Shown here: piece after piece, positions 37,631 to 51,300 of the stretch
Position numbering within the stretch: position 1 is the first letter of the stretch
Layout of the letters: each line of letters begins with the position of its first letter
Source: Orthonyx spaldingii
Taxonomy: Eukaryota > Chordata > Aves > Passeriformes > Orthonychidae
Reading direction: 5' to 3'
Assembly: GCA_013397795.1 (NCBI GenBank)
Contig: VZTJ01005467.1
Span: 95,036-159,035 of the forward strand
DNA: 64,000 nucleotides
The notes under the pieces: model-generated
Seen by the model: the letters and a program-made list of their open reading frames with translations, nothing else
The model's database searches: none
What the model was told of the DNA's origin: nothing
Position numbers and translations under genes: made by a program

Positions 37631-38525
37631 CCGGGTGCTTTCCTAAGTTTGCTTTTTTTGCATAAGTTTTTTTTTTCTCCGTGTTTTTTTTCTATGAACT
37701 GCTGGTTTTTTGTTTAGTTGGGTTTTTTTTAATGCCCAAATGACACATTAGTTTTCAGGAAGACAGAAATCTGATGTTATAATACTGAAACCCCTTAGTA
37801 ACTGTGTTCACCTTCCAGGATGCTGATGCCTTTTGCTGCCGCCTGAAACACATGAAAACGGCCTCTCAATTTTGAACTTCCATACGTTCATCAATCGTTC
37901 ATTCATTGCTGGTTTTGGAAGTCATATCTCTAGTGACTTTTAAGTCACTATAGGTAGAAGTAAAAAGGGCTTCTTATGGACAGTTTTACTTTAAGATAAA
38001 CTTCAAATAAGAAATGTAGTGCATAGAAGGTTTTCATATTCTTGCATTATGTCTTGCATTATTTTTGCATTTATCACAGTTAAATAATTAAAAGAAGAAA
38101 ATACAAACTCTTGTTAAACTACTTCAGACTTTTTAAAATAACATAATAATTGAAGACTGCACAAGAACTGTCTGTGGTGATACAGGAGGAGTAGGACACT
38201 CTAACAGCTTGAAATAAGCCATGGGGGAAGGAAAAGAGAAGCGGTTGTGAAGAAGATGTGAGAGAAATGGATAAGAGGAGACAACAGCAGGAGGGCAGAG
38301 TAAATCATAACAGGAACAGAAGTACATTTCTTACCACCTTATAAAAAATTAACTACATCAGAATTCTGTAATATTTTTGCAGAACTACTGGAACCTGATG
38401 CTGTTTTTTTAGCTATGTATGGGTAGTTTTGTTTGTTTCTTTCATATATAATGTCAACCATTTTAGTACATTTGAAATATGATTCTGGTTATAATCACAA
38501 TTGCACCATAATTGCACTTAAGCAA

Positions 38526-38760
38526 TTTATTGAGCATTTACCCAATAAGCTGGTTTTGGACAAAATGAATTGTATGCAGAATTGCAAGTCAAACCTTCTG
38601 CCTCTTTTTACTGAGCATAGATGCAAAACAATATGACTGAGGCAATAGCTGCATTTAAAAAAAAATATTAAATATTTGAATTTTGCCTTTGCAAATGTAT
38701 TTTAAAATATTCTGAACAGTAGTTGACTGTATATGAATGATTGTACACCATGCAACAGTT
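38526..38760 (+). repeat. Local direct duplication, copy 1
   Basis: About 235 bases that align with 39357-39586 in the same orientation. Shared runs include TTTTGGACAAAATGAAT, GAATTGCAAGTCAAACCTTCT, CTCTTTTTACTGAGCA and TATATGAATGATTGTACAC. Differences are mostly single bases and one or two small indels. Homology ends sharply at ATGCAACAGTT. Not recognised as a known interspersed family. Confidence 0.9.
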
Positions 38761-39356
38761 ATGCACTTAGCCATTATTTAGTTAAAAAGGCAAAAGAAAG
38801 AAAAATGAGAAATCCCTCTTGCTCTGACTGACAAGAACAGGACAGTCAGAACTTAAAAGCTTTTACTATAATGTATGGAATTTTCTTTATTTCTGAAAAA
38901 TATGAAAATTCTGCTGACTAGCTCGATCATGCATTTCAGTGCTGACCTGTGTCATGCTTTACCTAGAGTATTTGTATTGTTTCTTTGCATATTTGGGAAG
39001 CAGGTAATGAAGTGATGTAATGCACCTTTGGCATCAAGTTTCCAGTAAGTAAACTTACTGCAGTATCTAATGCTGCATATAGGAACACAGATGTCTAATT
39101 TAAAACAAATTACAGCACAAACCCAATGTTAAATTAATCATATTAAAATTAATATTTAAGTGCATTAGTGAGTTTTTATTTCCTACATTTTATCACTGAA
39201 AGAAATGACTGTACAGTGACTTTTGTCGTGTCAGAGAAGAAGGTGGGAAACCAGATGAACATCTTTACAAGTGAGACTGGCGATAAATACAGACCTGAAA
39301 TGTTCTGTTTGTTTGGAATCATACTTCCAGGTGGTTTTGCTGTTTTTCAAAATGTA

Positions 39357-39586
39357 TTTATTGATCATTTCCCCATAAGTTGCTTTTGGACAAAATGAAT
39401 AGTATTCAGAATTGCAAGTCAAACCTTCTCTCTCTTTTTACTGAGCACAGATGCAAAACGATATGACTGAGACAATAGTTACATTTAAAAAAAAATATTA
39501 AACATTTAAATTTTCCCTTTATGTATGTATTTTAAAATATTCTGAACAACAGCTGTATATGAATGATTGTACACTATGCAACAGTT
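39357..39586 (+). repeat. Local direct duplication, copy 2
   Basis: Partner of 38526-38760, about 830 bases downstream. The intervening 596 bases are unique. Either an old local segmental duplication or two copies of an uncharacterised short repeat. Confidence 0.9.
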
Positions 39587-42500
39587 TTACAATGCAAAAT
39601 GCCTTTTAATATTGAATTCTGCCAGTCTTTTGTTTTCTTTCTTAGTAATAGTAATCACAATTTTTTTGGTTCGGAAAAGAACTTCAAGGTGTCTCTTCAT
39701 CTCTGCATTCTCACCTAAAACTCAGCCCATTACTATGCAGTGTATGATACAGCAGGGAAGCAATTTTCAAAGAGAAATGTAGTTTGTTGTTGACAGCATC
39801 CAAAACTAGTTTCATCAGCAGTCTGCTATGTAGAGTTATGGAGCCTGGTTTTCATATCTACTTTTTTATTGTAGCTATTTTACTGATGTCATGGAAATCT
39901 TAATTCTGCAAAAATTCACACTGATATAATTTCAAGGCACAGATCTTAATATTGTTGTTTTAGTATCTTAGTAATTAAATACTGTTTACTATGACTGACA
40001 TCAAACTCTATGAAATTAACCTTCTTATAACTTAATTAATAACTATTGCATTGTTTCTTATTTACTTGAAAGTCATTGGGAATACTTAAAATATTTATGA
40101 ACTCTAGGGATTATTTTTCCTATAAATATTACAGCTTTTGTTGTGATGCCATCCAAACTGACCTACCTCATTATTTCATGAGATTATTCAGTCATTGTAT
40201 ATATGTAATAGAAAAATGTGCCAGTTGTTATTTAAAAAATATATATAACTCTGCATGCAGATCTGTCAAAGTATAGGATGCTTGTTTTATTTATAGAAGG
40301 TAAATTGTTAAGGTCTTTTAAATAGTCTTTTACTTCACAGTGATTTTTAGAAAAGAATGCAAGACAGTTGAGTACACATTTAGCAATTTTTTGGAAAATG
40401 TATAAATCACATTATAGTTAAATATTGTTTAGAAGGAGGAAGAAAAATAAAGCAATGAATTCTTTTTGTATAACTTTGGCTTGAGTGACATACAGATTCA
40501 CACTAGCCCCAATCTGAAAAAAGATTTTGGTGTTTTGATGGGACATGTTTTAATAAGTTGCATAGGGCAATGAATACCAGCTTCTTCCATAGGATTATAA
40601 TATACCATTGATTCCATGTAGTAATTTTCACCATAAGATATTTAAATATTTTTCTTGGGCACACTAATGCTTGTTGATGTACAATGCATGTACATAATCT
40701 CTAAGTCTCATTTGAAAATTGATTACTTACATTTTTTCTGTTGGATAAATTAAAGTAGTTCTTCAGTTGGGAGGTGACTATACAGTTGAGACCTTATGGT
40801 GCTCTTTGGCCTGTCTTGTTGGTTTTGAAGAGACCTACACAGCTGAGGGAAGATTTTTTTCTGGGAAACTGGAGATACTGAATGACTTCTTTCTTTGTGA
40901 GAGGAAATTTGTGTACAGCTCCTATGAAGCATTTGATCAATAGAGGCTTGTAAATACTATGCAGGATTGTGCATAATGAAACTTTACACTTTGCCACGAT
41001 TATCATCACAGCTCACATCCAGATTTCCATCTCCGTTTGTTCTGGGAGCCAAAGATCATCTAGGAGTTTTTTTCAGATTTCCCCTTTTTCTGGACAGCAG
41101 AGATAGGACATGGTGGTTGAGGAAGCAGATATAGTATTAAGGAGGTACAGTTAGCCAATAGTACATTGAGATGGAGAGTGTATACAGGTTGCAGAGGCAG
41201 AAGGAATTTGTGAAGCTGACCAGTCGCAGGCGAACTCTATGCCCTAGATTTTGGTAGCTCATGCAGGCTTTTGCTGAATGGCCAGGTGAATTAAAATTGA
41301 GAAATTGAATGTATTGAAGTTTACTTCAGATTAACTCTTTGTCCGTGAACATGCCTGTTGAGTTTGATACAGTTCTGAGGGACAAGAGTCAGGGAAAGTG
41401 AAAGCAGTTTTGGTCTGTTCTGCTTGATATCTTCCATAGTGGTCCATAGCAGGATTGGTGTTGCACACCAATTTGCTGTGCATCTGGCACCTTTAGAGAA
41501 ACACACTCTTCCTTTGAAAGAGAAGCTGCAAATAACTGAAGAGCTACAATTTGTCTGCTTCTTTCACACTGTCTTTCACACAGAAGAATATATGGAAGAA
41601 TGATTTAAGGGAGCACAGTATACTTACTCTCTATTATGTGATAATGATGGTGCTATAGAAATCCTAGTGTGAGGATGAGCATTTTTGAAAGAAAGGAATA
41701 AAACCTACAAATTCTTGACAATGCCTATTGTCTCAGCTAAAAATACTAGATATATATTCTGACATTTCTAAACTTTTGAAGTCGTGCTGTTTCTCAAGTA
41801 GTCTGAGATGCATGCAAAATTGTTCTTATTGATATCTTGCTAGCGGGAAGCTACTTGCAGAGTCTCTGCAAGTATGATGTGCTTTATATGTGGAAGTTCT
41901 TGAAGGTATGTAAATTTAAGAGGCAGACAAAGACCATCTTTAAATTAAGGCACCTTAAGATAAACTGCTGCACTGGTGATAACCTGATTAGATAACTGGT
42001 TTCTAAGTCTTGGAACCATATATACATTGGAGGAGTAGTTTAGTAGGACATTTTCACTTGCATGGATATGTTCTTTTTTCTGGCCTTTGCATTACTATTT
42101 AATAACTGAAGATAAAGGCTTTCAGAAGGCACTCTGAAATGCATTGTTTTCAAATTTTTTGTATTTGATTCTTACCAACAAAAACATGTAGAAAAAGGAA
42201 ACCTGTAGTTAGCCTTTAAGTAAATTATTTACACTTGAAATCTCACAATAAAAACAATGATCAATTGGACCATAAATTGAGATGTTCGTTTTGTACCAGT
42301 GAGTGTTTTACATAACATGTCAAAGATCGTTCAGGAAGTTGTGACTCAAAGTTTGAGATTAGCAGGGACACATTCTTGTTTTAGTGAACAGCCACCACTG
42401 AAAGCATAAGTTTTGAGTGATTTTTTCCCCTTTTAAAGCTGTGAACACCACATTCCTATGCAGCATTTTTAAAACAATTAGAGCATATATAACCAAACAC

Positions 42501-45179
42501 ATTTACAGTCATGGAAGAACATAATCTTTTAGTAGTTGTTTTATAGAAAGTATCCCATGAGCAGTGACTATAGAATCACTTTTACTGTTATTTGCTTTAG
42601 AAAAATGACAGGAAAAATACTTTGTCTTGGGTGTCAGAACACAACTATTGTTGGAACGCCTTTTGAGGTTCTAACATGTTTTTTAATAATAAAAAATTAT
42701 GTAGTAGATTAAGAATATAATAATTCAGAAAAAAAGGGATACATTAGAGAACATTAGGAGGTTAATCTCTGTGCCATGTTTATTTAAATTACTTTTTACT
42801 AGAAATTATCCTTATCTCTTTAATATTCAGTATTCAGTCTCACAGTGACTGAAATGGACAATTTTGTACCATAATTTTCAATCTTCCACACTGGAGAAAG
42901 AAGTGAGGCTTTTCTACCCTGAAAACCAGCTTTTTCTTAACACTTACTGACAAATGGCCAGAGTGCTTTTGTGTGAAGGAGTGTATTGGGAAGACGATAG
43001 TGAGGAGAAATGGAGCTGTAATCCTGGGAGACCTTTCTATCCCCCTTGTAGGTGTAACAGGTGAATCTTTGTACTTAATCTTTTGCTGATTGTAGATTGG
43101 TTTTCAGAGCCTTGGCATCTGGTGAATCATTCTCTGATGGACAAGCAGTTTCAATGACATTTCAAGCTGCATTTGACTGAACTGGGGCAGTCCTTGTATA
43201 TTGCAGGGATTAGCAGCAAATCAAATATTTGAACTTGTGATAGAGTGTTGTGTCCTATCAGCCACTTCCACAGGAGATGGGAGATTTCTTTTCTTTGCTT
43301 GTGCATTTATGCCTTTTTAGAAGTGGGATAGGTAAGAGTGAGCTTTTCTTAAAAACTTGCTTTGAATCATTGTTTGTGTAAAGATGGTTGTCTTTGGATT
43401 ATGCTATAATTTTCAGTTAATTCTGTGCAAATGAACAGTAACAATACCAGGAATCAGAAGGCATCTCTTTAGTGAGTACTGCTCAAAACTTCTATCTCTG
43501 TCACACAAAAATGAACCACAGAGTAATAAGAACTCTCACCATAGAAAATGTCATATCCAAGTTAAAACTTTCCTTAGATGTGGGGATAGAATATGTACTT
43601 TCTTAAAATCTCTTTGAAGAATGGATCTGAATCCAGAGTTTTTACCATCTAAGTAAGCATATTAACCTCTGTATAACAGCTTCTGAGCGAGTGTTAAAAT
43701 GTCTTTTTAGAAAGGAGGATTTAAGTCTGTGTTTGGAGGCAACATGCGTCTGAAGATGGGACTGTTTTAGGGCTTGCATCCATTTGCTTCATGCTTTATT
43801 AACAATGTGAAAGTAGTACCCCTTTTTTCTTTTTTTATCTGTTTGCTTGTTTGTTGAATTGCTATTCTGAGGAATTTAACTCTTTTCATGCACCAAGAAG
43901 GTAATCGAAATTAGCCAATTTTTTTCTTTATTTTTTTTTTTTTTTAAATCATGCTGCATTTTTGGCACAAAAGATCAGTGTTAGATTTTTCATTGAGGTG
44001 GTTTAAGTAGACAGTGTCTGGGGATTTTCTTCCTAACCTCTGAGGAACATCATCAAATAGTTATAATGTAAAGTGGCTTCTAACATGGGACATTCCAGCA
44101 ACTTAAGTGAAGCAACAAGAATCTGTATCCTGGAAGTTATAGGGATGATAAAATATGTCAAACTAGTAAAAATTAGTCATGCTTGAAGTTTTCAGCTCAG
44201 TTATACTGTTTTGGGGAATTAAAATCCCCCTAGGAGTGGAGGGAGAGATTGGAAACCGTTAGTAAATAAGTATTTTATGCATCTAATCTGTATGTTGAAA
44301 TGCTGAAAAATAAAATTGCTGAGGAGGACTAAGAATAGCTGCAGTTCTTTTGTTATCCAAGGTTGTATTCATGCTATGTATTGCAGTCTACTCATTCAAG
44401 TAATTAAAGCCCTGATAAGCTATAATCACATCCTCACAAATATTTATATTTTTGTCTGAAAGACCAAGAGAAATTTTAGCCCTCAGTAGCAGAAGTGGGT
44501 TTTATAGTTATATAAGACAAGAAACAGTAATGCATGACATTTTAGAAATACTTCCAGAGAAAGTCATGTTCTTTTCATGCAAAATCATTATTGCAATTGA
44601 ATGTGGCCTGAATTCGCTAAAGAAAATCATATAAATTCTGAGATGGCTGACAAATGGTGTACACTGACAAGATCATGGCAAAAAGGTGTACACTGACCAC
44701 AGATCTCTGTTTTGCCATGCTAAGATGATATTAAGCTTGGAGCTCAACCTTTCTGTTAGAGCAGTCACAGGGCCAGCAGTTCATGACCCAGAATATCTGA
44801 GAAGCTGGCTATTGCATATCTGGGCTTCATGGGTCTCCTAGAGTGAGCTTATGTTCTTTTTTTGCCATATACTTTTAGTAACTTTCTGCAAAGTATTTTG
44901 TGAATTAGCTTGTTGGTTTTCTTCCAAGTGTGCAAGAATGACACTGCAGAGGCAGCATAGAATGTTTAAGTTCATAAAATCTAATGTATTAAACAACTGA
45001 AAACAGCTTTTCTTTCCCCACAGAAAAGCAAAGAAGGAGTGGTATGTGGGGTTTTTTTTCCACCTAGAATGTTGGTGGCACTTTTTCTGTTCTTAGGACT
45101 CTGGGTCTAACATTAGTATCTGTAAGGCAGACATTTGAAAATTGAACAGAATTTTTGTGTGCTGTAAATTTCCTTATTT

Positions 45180-45500
45180 TTGTGACCTTGCAATGTGATG
45201 ATGTGGTAGCAGAATTCTTCGATAACAAACATGTGTCGTTGTGCAGTGGAAATGATGCCTCAGCACTGCAGCAGAATTTCAAATAGGAGCATCCTGTGGT
45301 TTCCGTGGCAACCAGGGAGTGACAGGCTGTTTGCATTGTGGAAGGCAGCGGGTAGCATGCACTTCAATACATGCCAGTATTTATTAAGACTGTTCGGATG
45401 GCAATTTCTGTCTACTTGATTGAAATTTATGCGTAATTTAAAGTTTCAGTCTTTTGCAGTGTCAGCTGCTTTCAACTCCCATTCCCTCTAGTGGAAATGA
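45180..45500. promoter_or_regulatory. Possible conserved regulatory element with X-box-like site
   Basis: High-complexity block with GTTTCCGTGGCAAC at 45299-45312. Its complement GTTGCC-AC-GGAAAC has a perfect RFX half site (GTNRCC) and a second half differing at one base from RGYAAC. Nearby are CAGCACTGCAGCAG near 45261-45274 and TGATTGAAATTTATGCG near 45418-45434. Opposing short frames (62 and 90 codons) cross it without known domains. Could be an enhancer; inference only. Confidence 0.25.
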
Positions 45501-48063
45501 AGATAATTGGCAATGGTTAACAATGTGTCCTAACACTAGCAACTCTGAGTGAATCTGTTATTCTGTGAGGAAGCATGATGCATACAGGGAAGGCAAAGAA
45601 AACTAGCTCTTCTGCTGAGGCTACAGTGGCTTTCTGTTTTATTTGTGTTTTGGCTTTTACTTTTTGTTTGTTTATTTGGGGTTGTGATTTTTGATGGTTT
45701 GTTTCGGTTTTGTTTTTGTGGGTTTTTTTGTTTTTTTTTTTTTAATAATAGGAATATTACATAAGTAACTTTTCACACTTCAGGAAGAAACACAGTTAAA
45801 ACCTGTTGAATTTAGCCAACACACCCAGAGGTTGTTCTCTGTAGCAGAGTCAATTTAATGAGCGTCAGAAGCATCATAAGACTTCCTTACATGATGAAAA
45901 GTTCAGCAGATTTGTGTTTAGCTACTAGGACAACATGAAGTTTCCTTTTATGTAGGGCATGCTTGCCTTTGGTGATGAGGAATTTTCACTTTATAATCAA
46001 ATGAGTTTTCAAAATCCCAGTCTGTCATACACTTAGCAATAAAGAATTTGTACTGGCTTAGGAAAGGGATACATAATGAGATATCAGCTACATCACAGAC
46101 TGTTCATATATACTTGGAATTTGTGCCCATTGGCTTAATGGAAGCAGCTATCATGTTTGCTTAGATTTATCTGATCTGAAAGATTACTGGAGCTATGCCA
46201 CTGTGCTTGAAAGAGAAATTATATTTTCTGTGCCATGATGTCTCAGTAGCTTTGTGTACATGTTTTTTAGAGGAGGGTTGGCTGGTGTCCTTCCTCCTAG
46301 CTTGGAATGTGAGCAGAGAAAAACAAGAAAATCGTCATAAGAGTCTGAGAAGACAGCTCTGTAGTCCTCCATGAAAGGTCTAAAAGGGACACGGGACTCG
46401 GGGTTTTTTCTTGGTTGTTGTCTTACTCAGTGGTCACTCAGACTTCCACTTGCTAAAATGGGACAAGTCTAGAGCTTATTTGGTTCTTTGAACCATTCTT
46501 CTGTCTCTAGAAAACCATGCTTCAGCTGTTTATAGAAATATTTTTTTAAAATTTATATACATAAAAATCTTAGCAAAGTGATTTTTTTGCTGTTTAATTA
46601 TCTTAATCAAAATAATTCTCTTTAATTTTTCTAAATGGATTAAAATCTTATGTATTCGGTCAGATATTATGAGGCATCTGTATTTTGAGGTTTAAAGAGA
46701 GAAAAAAAAAAGGTTTGAAGACTGACCTTTGCTTTGACATCAGTGGACTTTGAATCTGACCCCTAGTGTCAGTCATTTTACCTTGACTCCAGAGAAACCT
46801 TACTTTTCATTAAAGACTACTATTTTCTTGAGTGACTTTTAAAATATCTATCCATCTTTTAAAATTCCTATAATGTAAGTAGGCATTATATCATAGTGAA
46901 GTGCTGAGTATGAAAAGTCAGCAAATAAGTGAGACTGTGGTAGTAGCCCAATGCTGATTTTCAGAATGTTAATTTATTCAGTAAATGTACTAGAAAAAAA
47001 ACCATCACACTTAGAGTGGGTTTCATATGGAACAAACAAAGATTCCCATAATAATAATTTCTCTGTTACCCTATGCTTTAAACCAGTCCTGATTCTCTGT
47101 GTATTATTTTTTTCACATCTCTCATTTTATTTCAGTATCATTGCATAGTCACCCATTAGAGGCAATTTCTTGGTTACATATTTTGGTCATTTTTTTCTGA
47201 CAGAGTAACCTGTAATTTTAGTGCTCTTCTAATATTATGTATTAAATTCAATGCATTTTGTATGAGTTGTTTTAGAGTAGGATGAAAAACTCCTTAGGCT
47301 TAAATCAGATCAGTTTATTCCAAAAGTCTTGATTCTGCATATGAAACCCTTTTCCTTCACTTGGTTTTCCAAATTCCTAGAAACTGAATGTTCACATTTT
47401 AAATGCAGGACAAGATTCTCGCCAGTACATTATGTACATATGAGTATATCCTCCTTTTCAGTAAAGCATTTAATTGTCAGTTCTTATTCTGAATTGTACA
47501 AAGTATCACAATTTTATAATTCATTATAATAGTTTTATCTATTGTAATATTGATTTATTCTAATCTCTTTCTCCAGGGAAGAAGAATTACTTTCCTCTCC
47601 ATGCATCTCCATCAAGTAAAAAATAACCTCTCTGTTATCTTAAGACAGTCTCTAGAACAAAGGTGTCTTTATGATAAAATTCCATATGAGATACTTGTTA
47701 GTTGGCATCTTAGCAGATATTTTCAGGCAAGAAAACAAGCATGAAATGAATATGGGAACTGAACTTCATTGTCTTGATTTTGCTGACACTGAAGCTCTTT
47801 ATCAGAGTAGGTGAACTTTGGTCCTATGGAGTCGATAGGATTATTTTGTTTTGATTGCCATTCTTGTGCCAAAAAGGAAGCATAAAACATCTGATGGAGA
47901 CAAAATGCAAAAGAAAAATTTTGGCTTGTTCCTGGAAATGTAATAGTAGTGTAATGTGTAGGGTGATGTGGGTTTTTTTGAGGGTTTTTTGGTTTCTTTG
48001 TTTACTTGTTTTTGTTTAGTTTTGCAGGTTTTGTTTGTTTGCTGTTTTTTTAAATTCTTGAAG

Positions 48064-48355
48064 CCCATCTGTGGAAAAAGAAGTTGTTGGTTGTGAGAAG
48101 CCATACCTGAGCTCTATTAGGACTGCACATCCTGCAAAGCTGACAATGAACCCAAACCCTTTCGCTGTCAGAAAAGTGCCTACTATGGCTTCTCTCTTTG
48201 TTTTATTGAAGGACTTGTTATATTTTGCACTAACTGTCCTCTTGGAAATAGCTGCTGCCACTTCTTTTCATTTGGACAACCCAGAAGACCTTTGTCTGTC
48301 TACTTTTTTTATTCTATGCAACTTAATTTATACATGTCTGGTGTTTGTATAAAGC
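48064..48355. other. Stop-poor segment, possible exon or conserved element
   Basis: About 290 bases with long open frames on both strands (+ 48071-48352, 93 codons; - 48016-48261, 81 codons) although the DNA is not GC-rich. On the minus strand the frame runs into CTCAG/GTATGG at about 48108-48103, an acceptable splice donor; on the plus strand a TATTAG acceptor-like site lies at 48115-48120. Neither translation matches a family I know; the minus one has a hydrophobic stretch that could span a membrane. Conserved non-coding DNA or chance are equally possible. Confidence 0.15.
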
Positions 48356-51300
48356 CTAGTAATCAGAATAGGCAGCTTTTCTTGAAAGCTTTTGAGTGAT
48401 AGTTTTAATGGTTCACATGGCTGTCAAAGGAAAGCATATGAGAATCAAAAGCTGTGGTTTTATTATAACTTTTGTTGTAAATAAAACACATTGTCTTTGT
48501 TTCTGTTAAGGAATAATCACAATGGAATAGAATAGCATTTTGTTCCAAAGTGGGTTTTAATTAGATTTTTTAAATATTCTTTTCTTCTATTAGGATTTGC
48601 AGAGTCCCTGACTTCAGGTTTTATACTACAGAGCAAAACAGATCATTGTGAAGTACATCTGGTTACTGATTCCTCATGTCTCCCCTTATCTTCTTACCTT
48701 TTTTGTAGTTAACTTCTCCCATGGCACTTAAGATGTTACTGCTTACACATTCAGAAGAAGCATTAAGAAAAATTGATATTTTTGAAACTGTGTAAAGGGA
48801 GAGTACTGATCTTTCTGAATTCTATTATCATTTACATTCAGCTTTTACAACACTGAAAATTCTTGCTTTATCTATAGGTATATTTAATGGATGACTTGCT
48901 CATATGGTGAGAATGTGAGCTTTTTGCCTGTCTTTTTTTCCTCGGCTCTCTTAGTGTGTGTTTGGAGTCATTTATATAATATTTTTTGAACAACTTTATG
49001 ATATTAAATTGATTCTGTTAACTGTATGATCTTTTAGATACCAAGTTGACATTTTATGAATAAGTTATGTTTTGATAAGATGTAACTTAATATGAATCCT
49101 GCCAGTGGATGTGGAGAGTTGAGACCTATTGGTACTTTCCAGGGGCAATATTGTGACTAGTAGCATTGGTAGTGATTTGGGGAGCTTGTCTTCTTATAAG
49201 ATTCTTCACTCGGAGATACTTCAATTTACCTTCCCTTTTCTAAACAAATTGAAAAGGAGGTCAGGAACTCCAGCAGGTTAAATGTGTGGATCCTGTGTTG
49301 ATCAATGTGTGCTTTTGCTGTGTGCATTCAGATATTTCTAACTTGTGGTAATCCCTCTAAGATAGTATTTAGTATGCACCTGTTTACAGTCATGTTTTAG
49401 CTGAAAAGTGAGCAGCTCTAGAAGTTTGGAAGTTATTCCATTACAGCCAAGTACACTTTTTAGTAAAGGTAATGGGAAAATGAAAAAATGAAAATATAAT
49501 ATGTTAATATGATAATCATATGATATGGAATAATAACAAACTTTTCTTTGTGTCAAAGCTAATTGAAATTTCCCCAATTTCTGAATTTGGTAAATTTATT
49601 TTGCCAAACTTCTGTTTCAAGCATATTTTTATCATGACTATCCATCCTGTCAGTTGATTTGCAGGTTTTTTTTAATTAAGTAATATTGGCATTTTAAAAT
49701 CTGGGGTGGGGCGGGGGAAGAAAAGGAAAAAAAAAAACAAAAAAGAAAATTTCTAGCAAAGTTGTCCTTTATTTGAAAGGAACTGTACTTGGTCTGAGAA
49801 GAGCCTTTTCCATTGTGAGTGGTGTTGCTGTAGGACAACTGGGCAATTGATCCTTCTGTGATAGCCCTGAAGGAACCAGGTGAGGGGCATCTGGTTGCTC
49901 TGACAGGACTACTGAAGTTCCTCAGCCTGTTGCTGTTGCTTTGTGCTTCTTTGTGCTTATGGAGACCAGCTGGTCTCAAGCAACTTGGCGAAGCCTTCTA
50001 CCATAAATACAACAACCATGCTGAATACAAAAGCATGCACTAGGTTATGGTATAGATCTGCAGAGTTTGGTACACGCTATAATGCCACTACTTCAATCTG
50101 ACACTTAGTCCTTATAGATACAGTGTACATGAGCCTAAACCAATGAGGTTTTGATGTAGAAAGTGCATACACACACTTGAAACAGTCTTTTGTTTTGTTG
50201 ATGATTGCTTTTTGAGGCAGTATCGGTGTGATGCAAAATATAAGCAAAGGCTAAACTCATCTTTTTTGTTTATTTCCTGGAAATACCACAGATGTTCATT
50301 TATGGGAAGCTGTTTGCTATAAATTCTGCTGATATGAGGCTCACTTCAAACGTATTTGCACCACTAGATTTGAGGCACTTCCTAGAAGTGTTTGAGTTTA
50401 GGGAGTAGCAAATACTTACAAGATCCTTTGTCCTTAATTTTTGGTTTTTTGTTTTTGTTTTTTTTTAATCTAGATAAAGATTTCATTCTTAACAAAACTT
50501 TTAAGAACAAAGTGTAAATTCATCAGTTGACAGTAGACACTGATATTAAGACTACAGTCCAGCATGTTAGTTTCAGTAACCTGAAGATATTGTGCATTTA
50601 TTACACAGCATGTGAATATGTTACTTCACTAGACAAAATTACATGTAATTGCTAGATTACTAATACACATTTTGTATGGTATCAGAGTACCAAAATTTTC
50701 CCATTTTGATGGACTGCATATTCTTATTGATTCTATGAAAAAACAGCCAGAGGTGTTGAATAACAATGACAATCATATACTGAGTGGTGTAAAAGTGTAA
50801 AAGTCATAGACTAATATTCCAGTTTACTTTCCAGTAATTACCTGTGGACTTTCAAATTATTGTTTTGCTTTTGATGTTCATTAGTCACTGGAAGTGAAAA
50901 TGGCAAGGAAACCAATAGTGCATAATCTGAAACATTTTAAATGTTTATGGATTTCTTAGCATGATTAGAAAATATAAGTGGTATTACTCTTTCAGATCAG
51001 TTGAGGCACATATTAATTACTACAATAATTGCCTTCTCAAGGACAATGATTTAACACTGTTGGAAATGATGCTGAGACTACTGATTTCTCATATCTTCAT
51101 TAGTGTGCAATGAAAACTGCAGGTTAAAAAGAAAAAAAAAAACAAAGTTTTTTATTAAGCTACTGTTGACATAGTTAATTGTAAATTTAATAGAGTTGTC
51201 TAATGATATTTAATAATGTTGCCTTGAGTTCTCAACTGTTCCTGAACTGCAGTTATTGTCATGTCACTAGTAGTGAAAAATATCAACTAAGAGCAGTACA

